Below are positions 1-6,462 of a DNA stretch of 11,163 nucleotides, piece after piece. The notes under the pieces were generated by a model. The model made no database searches. It was not told the DNA's origin and saw only the letters and a program-made list of their open reading frames with translations. The translations under genes were made by a program, and so were the position numbers. The stretch is taken from assembly GCA_023442215.1 (NCBI GenBank), contig JAEZMP010000626.1:1-11163 (forward strand). The letters run 5' to 3'. This stretch comes from Pseudomonadota bacterium (lineage in GTDB: Bacteria; Pseudomonadota; Alphaproteobacteria; Rhizobiales; Segnochrobactraceae). The first letter of the stretch is position 1, and each line of letters begins with the position of its first letter.

Positions 1-1092
1 GCGCGACAGGTTGGCCAGCACGAGATTGTCGGAAATTGAGGCGATCTGCACCAGGGACTGGTGCTTTCGATCCTCGGGGGTGTAGGCGAGCCCCAGATCG
101 CGCATCCGCCTTGGCGTCGGGCTGCGCACCTCCTGCCCGTCCAGCACGATGCATCCGCGGTCGGGACGATCCGCCCCGAAGATCGCGCGCAGCACCTCTG
201 TCCGCCCCGATCCCAGCATTCCGGCGAAACCAAGCACTTCCCCGGGGTAGAGCGAAAAGGAGACGTCCGAGAAGACGCTGCCCCGACCCAGCCCCTGCAC
301 ATCGAGGACCGGTTTGGTCCGCACCACATCGGAACGGGTGATGCGATGCGTCGCCCGCTCTCCGAACATCATCGAGACGATCTCGGCAGGATTTGACTGG
401 GCGAGCTCGACCGCACCCACGAGCATCCCGTCGCGCAGGACGGTGCACGTGTCGCAGATCTCGAACAGTTCGTTCATGCGGTGCGAGATGTAGATGACGG
501 TCACGCCGCGGTTGCGCAGGCGCCGGATCAGCGCGAACAGCTGTCCAACCTCATGGCCGGCGAGTGCCGACGTGGGCTCGTCCAGAAGCAGGATCTTGGG
601 ATTGCTCGCCGCCGCCTTGACGATCTCGACCGCCTGCTGCTGGCCGACGGTCAGCCGGTCGACGCGCTGATCGGCGTCGAGGTCGACCTCCATGTCGGCC
701 AGCAGGGTGGCCGCCTCGCGGCGGACGCGCGCCCAGTCCACCGCATTGACGCCGAACCGCCAGCGCCTGGGCAGGCGGCCGAGAAAGATGTTCTCGGCGA
801 TGGTCAGCGACGGCACCAGCGACAGTTCCTGATGCACGGTCGCGATCCCCGCCGCCAGCGCGTCTCCGGGGCTATTCAGCACCACCCGGCGGCCGCCGAC
901 CCACAACTCTCCGTGCGTGGGAGAGATGGAGCCGGCGAGCATCTCGATCAGGGTCGATTTGCCCGAGCCGTTCTTGCCCATCAGGGCATGAACGCGCCCG
1001 GCGCCAAAGCGCAGCGAGACGTCACGCAGCGCGATGTTCTCGCCGTAGGCCTTCGTAACCCCGCGCAGTTCTATGGAATTTGCCTCTGTCAT
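1..1092 (-). CDS. Sugar ABC transporter ATP-binding protein, RbsA/MglA type (3' end cut by window edge)
   Basis: Cytoplasmic ATPase that powers import of a sugar-like solute delivered by the neighbouring periplasmic binding protein. The reading frame is open from the ATG at 1092 to base 1, giving 364 residues; the family is usually about 500, so the C-terminal quarter and the permease gene expected after it lie outside. The first nucleotide-binding domain is complete: Walker A GKNGSGKST (39-47), Q-loop Q88, signature LTVGQQQ (147-153), Walker B LLLDEP (168-173), switch H204. A second domain begins near residue 262; its P-loop reads MLGSGRTE (292-299) and lacks the Walker lysine, as is normal for the second half of RbsA/MglA-type proteins. 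The start is supported by GAGGTG just upstream. It begins 33 bases after the binding-protein gene, same strand, so the two form an operon. The transported sugar cannot be read from the sequence. Confidence 0.93.
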   Translation of the reverse strand, partial: MTEANSIELRGVTKAYGENIALRDVSLRFGAGRVHALMGKNGSGKSTLIEMLAGSISPTHGELWVGGRRVVLNSPGDALAAGIATVHQELSLVPSLTIAENIFLGRLPRRWRFGVNAVDWARVRREAATLLADMEVDLDADQRVDRLTVGQQQAVEIVKAAASNPKILLLDEPTSALAGHEVGQLFALIRRLRNRGVTVIYISHRMNELFEICDTCTVLRDGMLVGAVELAQSNPAEIVSMMFGERATHRITRSDVVRTKPVLDVQGLGRGSVFSDVSFSLYPGEVLGFAGMLGSGRTEVLRAIFGADRPDRGCIVLDGQEVRSPTPRRMRDLGLAYTPEDRKHQSLVQIASISDNLVLANLSR

Positions 1093-1125
1093 GGGCACCT
1101 CGGGCAATCGGGGCTGGCAGCGGCG

Positions 1126-2073
1126 TCAGTTGGTCTTGGTCAGCGTTGCCGCATAGACCGCGATGGCCTCGGGATTGGCGCGGGACAGCGGGATGACCGG
1201 CACTTCGATGTGACGTTCGACCGTCTCGCCCTTCACCGCGGCGATGGCGGCCTTGACGGCGTCCTCACCGATCAGCTTGGGCTGGGCTGCCGTGGTGGCG
1301 TAGAGCGCGCCCTTCTCGTCCTGAAGGAACCGGACGATCTGCTCCGAGCCGTCGGTGCCGAAGACATAGACTTCGCCCTGCCGCCCCGCGCGCATCACAG
1401 CCTGCACCGCGCCCACGGTCCCGCCTTCGTTGGCGGCATAGATGATCTGGATGTCCGGATTGGCCGTCAGCATGTCCGTCACCACGCGCACCGCCTGCTC
1501 GGCGAGCCAGGCGTCCTGACGGGACACGATGTCGAGTTCGCCGCCGGCCTTGGCCGCGTCGAGGAAGCCATTCGTCCGCTCGTCGCTGAGCGAGGCGAGC
1601 TGGGCGCGGAAGCCGATCAGCGCGACCTTGGCCTTGCCGCCGAGATGATCCTTGATATAGGCGGCGGCGGCATCGCCCGTGCCTTTGCCCATGTTGGTGC
1701 CGGAAGAGCCGACGGTGGCGACCGGCAGGTCTGACTTGATGCCCGTCGTCCAGGTCACCACCTTGATGCCCGCGTCGGCGGCGCGCTTCAGGGCAGGAAT
1801 CGACGCTTCCTCGCCGAGCGGCGCGATCACGATCGCCTTGATGCCGCGGGCGATGTAGGTGTCGATCAGCGCGGCCTCCTTCTCCAGCTTGTTGTCGGAA
1901 TTGGCGGTCAGGATCTCCACGCCCGCCTGTTTGGCGGCGGCCTTCATGCCGAGCTCGACGCTGCGCATGAACATGTCCTGCTGGAAGATCACGCCCGCGA
2001 TGGAGATGTCGTCGGCCCGGGCGGCCCCTGCCGACAGGGCGAGCGCGACGGCGGCATATTTCAGAAGCTTCAT
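1126..2073 (-). CDS. Periplasmic sugar-binding protein (RbsB-like, Peripla_BP_4 fold) of ABC importer
   Basis: Soluble receptor that captures a sugar-type ligand in the periplasm and presents it to the membrane complex whose ATPase is encoded next. The 315-residue protein starts MKLLKYAAVALALSAGAARA, a Sec signal peptide with an A-R-A cleavage site after residue 20, followed by DDISIAGVIFQQDMF, the usual first strand of type I periplasmic binding proteins. Further family marks are the segment DTYIARGIKAIVIAP, which ends the first half-domain strand set, and YVFGTDGSEQIVRFLQ near the C terminus. The frame is open upstream to 2190, but the ATG at 2073 is chosen because it gives the signal peptide and has the Shine-Dalgarno GGGAGGAAA at ideal distance. 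It is first in the leftward operon and divergent from a GntR regulator. Ligand identity is unknown; a pentose, hexose, polyol or sugar acid would all fit. Confidence 0.93.
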   Translation of the reverse strand: MKLLKYAAVALALSAGAARADDISIAGVIFQQDMFMRSVELGMKAAAKQAGVEILTANSDNKLEKEAALIDTYIARGIKAIVIAPLGEEASIPALKRAADAGIKVVTWTTGIKSDLPVATVGSSGTNMGKGTGDAAAAYIKDHLGGKAKVALIGFRAQLASLSDERTNGFLDAAKAGGELDIVSRQDAWLAEQAVRVVTDMLTANPDIQIIYAANEGGTVGAVQAVMRAGRQGEVYVFGTDGSEQIVRFLQDEKGALYATTAAQPKLIGEDAVKAAIAAVKGETVERHIEVPVIPLSRANPEAIAVYAATLTKTN

Positions 2074-2075
2074 GA

Positions 2076-2084
2076 TTTCCTCCC
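2076..2084 (-). promoter_or_regulatory. Strong ribosome binding site that fixes the binding-protein start
   Basis: GGGAGGAAA on the minus strand, directly ahead of the ATG at 2073. It decides the start: the open frame extends 39 codons further upstream, but that extension would put a non-signal stretch ahead of the signal peptide. Confidence 0.85.
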
Positions 2085-2189
2085 TTTTGACCTTGTTCGT
2101 GAAGCCGGGCGCGACGGCCGTGGCTTCCCGCCGGCTGTCGTCCGGAACAAAATCCGGGATCGCGGCGATGTGGCCTTGCACATCTGACA

Positions 2190-2203
2190 TGTTACCGCTT
2201 ACA
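2190..2203. promoter_or_regulatory. Candidate GntR operator 1 (TGTTACCGCTTACA)
   Basis: A 14-bp imperfect dyad, TGT at one end and ACA at the other, in the intergenic region between the leftward transporter operon and the rightward GntR gene. Eleven of 14 bases are identical to a second site at 3034-3047 ahead of the cupin gene, and the match includes the first seven bases. Reading leftward, a TTGAAA (complement of 2202-2207) overlaps it and could be the -35 of the transporter promoter, so a bound repressor would block transcription. FCD-type GntR proteins bind short dyads of this general size. Assignment to the adjacent regulator is inference. Confidence 0.6.
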
Positions 2204-2257
2204 TTTCAAGCGAGATGATGGAACGGGAACGAACGGGCGGGGTTGCGGCGTAGCGAC

Positions 2258-2289
2258 GGATCAACCGCCCGGTTAAGGTCGGTTGATCC
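2258..2289. repeat. Perfect inverted repeat, 10-bp arms with 12-bp spacer, ahead of GntR gene
   Basis: Arms GGATCAACCG (2258-2267) and CGGTTGATCC (2280-2289) are exact reverse complements separated by 12 bases. The element ends 36 bp before the GntR start codon. The arms are 22 bp apart centre to centre, about two helical turns, which suits a dimeric regulator binding one face of DNA, so autoregulation is a fair guess. If transcribed it would also fold into a 10-bp RNA stem in the GntR leader. No T-run follows, so a simple terminator is less likely. Confidence 0.7.
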
Positions 2290-2325
2290 AGCCCGCGGCG
2301 AGCGACCACACGGGAACCATTCGCA

Positions 2326-2994
2326 ATGAGCCTTTCGCGCAAGATCGAACGTCCGCGGCAGATCAACGAGATCGTTCTCGAGCGCCTGCGCGACGACATC
2401 GTGAACGGCGTGCTGCAGCTGGGAGAGAAGATTTCCGAACAGCAGCTTGCCGATGCCTACGAGGTCACCAAGGCCCCGATCCGCGCCGCCTATAGCCGCC
2501 TGCACTCGGAGGGTCTGGTCGAGATCCGCCCTCAGTCCGGCACCTATGTCTTCCGTCCGACCCATGAGGCGTTGCGCTCCCTGTGCGAACTGCGAATCGC
2601 GCTGGAGCTGGAGGCTGCTCGGCTGTCGATACAGCGCGCCCCGCTTCGTCTGTCACAGCTGGTGACGGAGAATTACGCGCAGATGCTGGTGGCGCTCAGC
2701 CGGGACGACAGCGACACCTACCATCGGCTGGACACTGCATTGCACCTGATCTTCTTCGAGCTGGCCGATTCCCCGTACCTGCACGAGACCTACCGCGCGC
2801 GGGTTTCGTCCGCCTTCGCGGCGCTGCGCAACCGTTTCTCCCAGGCACGGCCGCACAACGAATTCTCGATCCGCCAGCATCAGGAAATCCGCGATCGCGT
2901 GGTCGCCGCCGATCTTCCCGGTCTGCAGGCGATCCTGCGCGAGCATGTGGAGCACACGGAAACCTATTACGAGGCGTTCCTCGCAAGCGGCTGA
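2326..2994 (+). CDS. GntR-family transcriptional regulator, FCD subfamily
   Basis: DNA-binding regulator, 222 residues, a normal length. The N-terminal winged helix covers about residues 11-77, with the recognition region EQQLADAYEVTKAPIRAAYS and the wing EIRPQSGTYVFRP. The all-helical FCD effector domain spans about 83-215 and carries the expected metal/ligand set D136, H140, H185 and H207. FCD regulators typically sense sugar acids or other organic acids, which fits a locus of transporter plus oxidative enzymes. It is divergent from the transporter genes and 66 bases upstream of the cupin gene. Candidate binding sites flank it on both sides (2190-2203 and 3034-3047), with a strong inverted repeat right before it. 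The Shine-Dalgarno before the chosen ATG is weak. Effector unknown. Confidence 0.92.
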   Translation: MSLSRKIERPRQINEIVLERLRDDIVNGVLQLGEKISEQQLADAYEVTKAPIRAAYSRLHSEGLVEIRPQSGTYVFRPTHEALRSLCELRIALELEAARLSIQRAPLRLSQLVTENYAQMLVALSRDDSDTYHRLDTALHLIFFELADSPYLHETYRARVSSAFAALRNRFSQARPHNEFSIRQHQEIRDRVVAADLPGLQAILREHVEHTETYYEAFLASG

Positions 2995-3033
2995 AGACGG
3001 TCGAACGAGGGCGAAACGCAACTAATACTAACC

Positions 3034-3047
3034 TGTTACCTATCACA
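3034..3047. promoter_or_regulatory. Candidate GntR operator 2 (TGTTACCTATCACA) before the catabolic operon
   Basis: A 14-bp site matching 11 of 14 bases of the motif at 2190-2203. It ends 13 bases before the cupin start codon, within an AT-rich patch (about 3018-3060) that stands out from the GC-rich surroundings and contains TAATAC, a possible -10 element, at 3023-3028. If that is the promoter, the site would lie just downstream of the -10, a repressor position. Confidence 0.6.
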
Positions 3048-3060
3048 AAAAGGCAGAAAA

Positions 3061-3588
3061 ATGGGCCTTCAGGACAAAGACCAGAATCCCAGAACCCCCT
3101 ATCAGCTCCCCTTTCCGAAGGACGCGCTGCAGGAGATCGTCATTCCCAACGCCGTGAACTGCGACGAACGGCTCTGGGTGCCTCAGGCCGAGAACGTGTG
3201 GTTCCGCCCGCTCTGCCTCAACCGTTCGCACGGTTACTGGATGAACCTGCTCAAGGTGCGCAAGGCGGGCGTGCTGTCCCGCCACCGTCACCCGCAGCCG
3301 GTCCACGGCTGGGTGCTGAAGGGGCGCTGGCATTATCTGGAACACGACTGGGTCGCCGAAGAAGGAGGCTATGTCTACGAGCCGCCGGGCGAGACCCACA
3401 CGCTCGTCGTGCCCGACGACGTCGAAGAAATGATCACCTATTTCCAGGTCAATGGCGTGATGTGCTACGTCGACCCGTGGGGAAAGGTGCTCGGATACGA
3501 AGACGTCTTCACGAAGATTGACATGTGCCGAAAGCATTTCGACGAGGTCGGCCTCGGCTCCGACTATGTCGAACAATTCATCCGTTAA
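3061..3588 (+). CDS. Cupin dioxygenase, 2,4'-dihydroxyacetophenone dioxygenase-like
   Basis: Single-domain cupin of 175 residues. Characterised relatives (2,4'-dihydroxyacetophenone dioxygenase) use iron and O2 to cut the bond between the carbonyl and hydroxymethyl carbons of an alpha-hydroxyketone, giving an acid plus formate. Here the cupin motif RHRHPQPVHGWVLKG carries H75 and H77, and the second half, YEPPGETHTLVVPDD, carries H113. This spacing agrees with the three histidine ligands known in that enzyme. No signal peptide is seen, so it should be cytoplasmic. It is first in a five-gene operon with sugar-type oxidoreductases, so its substrate may be a keto-sugar acid and not an aromatic; this is inference. 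A non-catalytic ChrR-like cupin or an isomerase remains possible. The ribosome site is a weak AGG just upstream. Confidence 0.85.
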   Translation: MGLQDKDQNPRTPYQLPFPKDALQEIVIPNAVNCDERLWVPQAENVWFRPLCLNRSHGYWMNLLKVRKAGVLSRHRHPQPVHGWVLKGRWHYLEHDWVAEEGGYVYEPPGETHTLVVPDDVEEMITYFQVNGVMCYVDPWGKVLGYEDVFTKIDMCRKHFDEVGLGSDYVEQFIR

Positions 3589-3612
3589 GTCCGGTCAGCG
3601 AGAGGCGAACCC

Positions 3613-4347
3613 ATGGCTATCTGGCCGACAGACTGTTTTCGCGACAAGGTTCTGGTGGTTACCGGTGCGACGTCGGGCATCGGCGCCGCCATCGCGCTGG
3701 GCTTCCAGAGCGAAGGCGCCCGCGTCGTCGTGACCGGGGCTACCGAGGCGGAGGTCGCCCGCGCCCGCGATGAAATGCCGGGTATCGACGCCCGCGTTCT
3801 CGATGTGCGCGATGGCGAGGCGGTGAGCGCGCTGTTCGCCGGCCTTCCCCGCCTCGACCATCTGGTGAACTGCGCCGGCATCATCCGGCGCGGCGACGAA
3901 AGTCAGCCTGACGTGTTCGCCGATGTCGTCGATATCAACCTGACCGGAACGATGCGCACCTGCACCGCTGCCCGTCCCTTGCTGGCGCAGAGCCGCGGGA
4001 CGATCGTCAACACCGCGTCGATGCTCAGCTTTTTCGGTGGCGGGCTGGTGCCGGGCTATTCGGCGTCCAAAGGCGGCGTCGCCCAGCTCACGAAGTCGCT
4101 GGCCATCGCCTTCGCGAAAGAGGGCATTCGCGTGAATGCCATCGCGCCGGGCTGGATCGACACGCCGCTCACCCGCGCGCTTCAGCAGGACGAAAACCGG
4201 GCGCGTGCCATCCTGTCGCGCACGCCGATGGAGCGCTGGGGCAAACCGGAGGAACTGACGGGCGGCGTGGCCTATCTCTCCTCTCCGCTTTCCAGCTTCG
4301 TCACCGGCGCCGTGCTGGTGATCGACGGCGGCTATCTGATCACCTGA
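3613..4347 (+). CDS. Short-chain dehydrogenase/reductase (SDR), classical type
   Basis: NAD(P)-dependent oxidoreductase of 244 residues, cytoplasmic, acting on a hydroxyl or keto group, probably of a sugar acid judging by the operon. The Rossmann nucleotide motif TGATSGIG is at 17-24, NCAG at 86-89, and the structural N109 sits in DINLTG. The catalytic set S136, Y149 and K153 is intact (YSASK), and PGWIDTP (179-185) follows as usual. The C-terminal VIDGGYLIT is typical. The residue after the second strand is not the Asp that would mark NAD preference, so cofactor choice is open. GAGAGGCG lies before the start, 24 bases after the cupin gene. The next gene begins one base after the stop, so translation is likely coupled. 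Exact substrate not recognised. Confidence 0.92.
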   Translation: MAIWPTDCFRDKVLVVTGATSGIGAAIALGFQSEGARVVVTGATEAEVARARDEMPGIDARVLDVRDGEAVSALFAGLPRLDHLVNCAGIIRRGDESQPDVFADVVDINLTGTMRTCTAARPLLAQSRGTIVNTASMLSFFGGGLVPGYSASKGGVAQLTKSLAIAFAKEGIRVNAIAPGWIDTPLTRALQQDENRARAILSRTPMERWGKPEELTGGVAYLSSPLSSFVTGAVLVIDGGYLIT

Positions 4348-4348
4348 C

Positions 4349-5545
4349 ATGCGACGCTATTATCCTGGCCGCGATGTGGAGCGCGCCCGCAGCATCGAAG
4401 AACTGCGCCGCATGGCGATCCGGCGCCTCCCCCATTTCTGTCGTGAATATCTGGAAGGCGGCGCCGAGGACGAAGTCACCCTCCGGCGCAACCGCAGCAT
4501 TTTCGACGGATGGGCTTTCCTGCCGCGCACGCTGGTCGACGTGACCCAGCGCGCCCAGTCGGTCGATCTGTTCGGGCAGGCCGTCGCCTCGCCGTTCCTG
4601 ATCGGCCCGACCGGATTCAACGGCATGCTGACGCGGCGGGGCGATCTGGCGCTGGCCCGTGCCGCCGCCGCCGCCGGGGTGCCGTTCACCCTCTCCAACG
4701 TCTCGAATACGGCGCTCGAGGACATCGCCGACAAGGCCGGCGGGCGCCTGTGGATGCAGGTCTATCTCTACCGGTCGCGCGGATTCGTCCGCGATATCGC
4801 GATGCGCGCCCAGCGGGCGGGGTTCGAGGCGCTGGTCGTCACCACCGACCTCCCCGTCTACGGCAATCGCGAATGGGATGCCCGCAATTTCCGCTCCGGC
4901 GCCCGGCTCACGCTCCGCAACCTGATCGACACGGCCTGCCATCCCCGCTGGCTGTGCGACGTGTTCCTGCCTGACGGGATGCCGAGATTCCGCAACCTCG
5001 GCGACCTGCTGCCGCCGGGCAAGGACCATGCGGCAGGCGCCTCCGCCATCCTGGCGCGCGAACTCGACCCCTCACTGAACTGGCAGGACATTGCCTGGCT
5101 GCGCGACCTGTGGCCGGGAAAGCTGATCGTGAAGGGCATCCTCGACCCGCGCGACGCGCAGGAGGCCCGGCGTCTCGGCGCCGATGGCGTGATCCTCAGC
5201 AATCACGGCGGGCGGCAACTGGATGGCGCGGTCTCACCGATGGAAACTCTCCCGGAGGTGGCCGCCCTGCTGAAGGGCCACCTGACCGTCCTGATCGACG
5301 GCGGCTTCCGCAGAGGCAGCGACATCGTCAAGGCCCGCGCCCTCGGGGCGGACGCCGTCCTCGTCGGGCGCGCACCGCTTTATGGCCTCGCCGCCGGCGG
5401 CGAGAAAGGCGCGGCACGGGCCATCAGCCTGCTGGCGCAGGAAGTGGACCGCGTCCTCGCCCTGCTGGGATGCACCGACATCCGGGATCTCGGACCTGAA
5501 GTCCTTCGCACCGTCTTCAACTCGACCACCGGAGCGCAGGCATGA
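4349..5545 (+). CDS. FMN-dependent alpha-hydroxy-acid dehydrogenase, mandelate/lactate dehydrogenase-like
   Basis: Flavoenzyme of 398 residues that oxidises a 2-hydroxy acid to the 2-keto acid. All family active-site residues are visible: Y34 (REYLEGGAED), PTGFNG (87-92), SNVSN (116-120), Q137 and Y139, T165 and D167, K262, the catalytic base H286 in SNHGGRQLDG, R289, and the FMN phosphate segments IDGGFRRGSD (316-325) and GR (340-341). The PTGFNG and GDLALARAA stretches resemble the bacterial mandelate dehydrogenase branch more than soluble glycolate oxidases. That branch is often attached to the membrane through a loop near residues 175-220 and passes electrons to quinone. Here that loop is present and contains WLCDVFLP. 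In this operon a sugar-derived hydroxy acid is the probable substrate (inference). Its stop overlaps the next start by ATGA. Confidence 0.92.
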   Translation: MRRYYPGRDVERARSIEELRRMAIRRLPHFCREYLEGGAEDEVTLRRNRSIFDGWAFLPRTLVDVTQRAQSVDLFGQAVASPFLIGPTGFNGMLTRRGDLALARAAAAAGVPFTLSNVSNTALEDIADKAGGRLWMQVYLYRSRGFVRDIAMRAQRAGFEALVVTTDLPVYGNREWDARNFRSGARLTLRNLIDTACHPRWLCDVFLPDGMPRFRNLGDLLPPGKDHAAGASAILARELDPSLNWQDIAWLRDLWPGKLIVKGILDPRDAQEARRLGADGVILSNHGGRQLDGAVSPMETLPEVAALLKGHLTVLIDGGFRRGSDIVKARALGADAVLVGRAPLYGLAAGGEKGAARAISLLAQEVDRVLALLGCTDIRDLGPEVLRTVFNSTTGAQA

Positions 5546-6462
5546 CCCACGTCCACACACTGCCCGGCCATGTCCTGGTCACGGGCGCGGGCGGTAATCT
5601 CGGCGGAAAATCCGTGGAGCTTCTCTCGCGCCTGCCGTGGTACCAGCGGATCACGGCTCTTCATTCGCCGCGGCGGCCTGCCCCGCCGCCTTCCGGCAAG
5701 GTGACGTCCCATTGCGCCGACCTGACCGATGCCGCCGGTGACTGGCGGCGCCATCTCGACGGCGTCCACGCCGTGCTGCATTTCGCGGCGGTTAATCCGG
5801 TGCCGGAAAGCGATTGGGCCGACGCCATGGCCTCGTCCGACATGACGTTCAGCCTCGGTCTGGCCGCGCTTGCCGCCGGCGTGGGCCGCTTCGTCAACTG
5901 CTCGTCCAACCACGCCATCGGCGGCTACAAGGATGCGCCGCTCGCCGGAACGGTCTGCGGCGGCAGGATGACCGAGGATCTGCCGCCGGCGCCCGGCACG
6001 CGCTGGAACAACGGTCTGATCGACCTCGACTCGACGCCCTACGGCGCCTCGAAGGCCTTTGCCGAGCGCTTCTTCCTGATGCTCGCCGCACAATCGGGGC
6101 GCCGCATGACCACGGTTTCCCTGCGGATCGGCTGGGCGCTGCCCGGCGACAACGATCCGCGCGACATCAGCGTTTCCGGCTCGCCGACGGGCCAGGGCGC
6201 GACGGAAGCGGCGGCGCCCGATGAGGCGCGGGCCCTGCGCTGGTTCCGCAACATGTGGCTCTCCAACGGCGATCTCGAGCGCCTTCTGATCGCCGCGCTG
6301 ACGGCGGATGCCACCGGCTGGCCGGCGCCGGGGCTGATCGTCAACGGCGTCTCCGACAATGCCGGCTCCGACTGGAGCCTGACCGCCGCGCGCCGTTATC
6401 TCGGCTATGAGCCGCAGGATGACATCTACCGCCACCTCGCGAGGGACTCGACTGATTCATGA
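5542..6462 (+). CDS. NAD(P)-dependent epimerase/dehydratase-fold oxidoreductase, uronate dehydrogenase-like
   Basis: Extended-SDR protein of 306 residues. The nucleotide motif TGAGGNLG is at 14-21, an LHFAA strand at 79-83, SSNHAIGGY at 121-129, and the catalytic pair Y167 and K171 lies in YGASK. The SSNHxIG element, the RIG at 195-197, the WLSNGDLERLL segment and the late GVSDNAGSDW stretch are shared with uronate dehydrogenases, which oxidise the C1 hemiacetal of a hexuronic acid to an aldarolactone with NAD. It is about 40 residues longer than typical uronate dehydrogenases, mainly in a loop between residues 130 and 165, so the substrate may differ. The next gene is a lactonase overlapping by four bases, as expected if the product is a lactone. 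A true sugar epimerase role is less likely but not excluded. Confidence 0.85.
   Translation: MTHVHTLPGHVLVTGAGGNLGGKSVELLSRLPWYQRITALHSPRRPAPPPSGKVTSHCADLTDAAGDWRRHLDGVHAVLHFAAVNPVPESDWADAMASSDMTFSLGLAALAAGVGRFVNCSSNHAIGGYKDAPLAGTVCGGRMTEDLPPAPGTRWNNGLIDLDSTPYGASKAFAERFFLMLAAQSGRRMTTVSLRIGWALPGDNDPRDISVSGSPTGQGATEAAAPDEARALRWFRNMWLSNGDLERLLIAALTADATGWPAPGLIVNGVSDNAGSDWSLTAARRYLGYEPQDDIYRHLARDSTDS

Noticed and set aside
285..305. Possible loss of function in the second ATPase domain (no Walker lysine at residues 292-299)
   Set aside because: The degenerate second P-loop is normal in RbsA/MglA-type two-domain ATPases, so it is not evidence of decay.
481..1734. Long rightward open frame of 417 codons across the transporter genes
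   Set aside because: It is antisense to the well-supported ABC ATPase and binding-protein genes, its translation has no recognisable domain, and its length reflects high-GC codon bias on the opposite strand.
2074..2190. 39-codon N-terminal extension of the binding protein
   Set aside because: The extension precedes a standard signal peptide, starts inside the candidate operator and lacks a ribosome site, while the internal ATG has a strong one.
4661..4677. GCC-repeat tract resembling a microsatellite
   Set aside because: It lies in frame in the FMN dehydrogenase and encodes a short alanine run within a helix that the family shares; nothing suggests expansion or phase variation.
5380..6435. 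Leftward open frame of 351 codons under the catabolic operon
   Set aside because: It is antisense to the FMN dehydrogenase and uronate-dehydrogenase-like genes, which have full motif sets; the translation is Arg/Gly/Ala-rich without family features.
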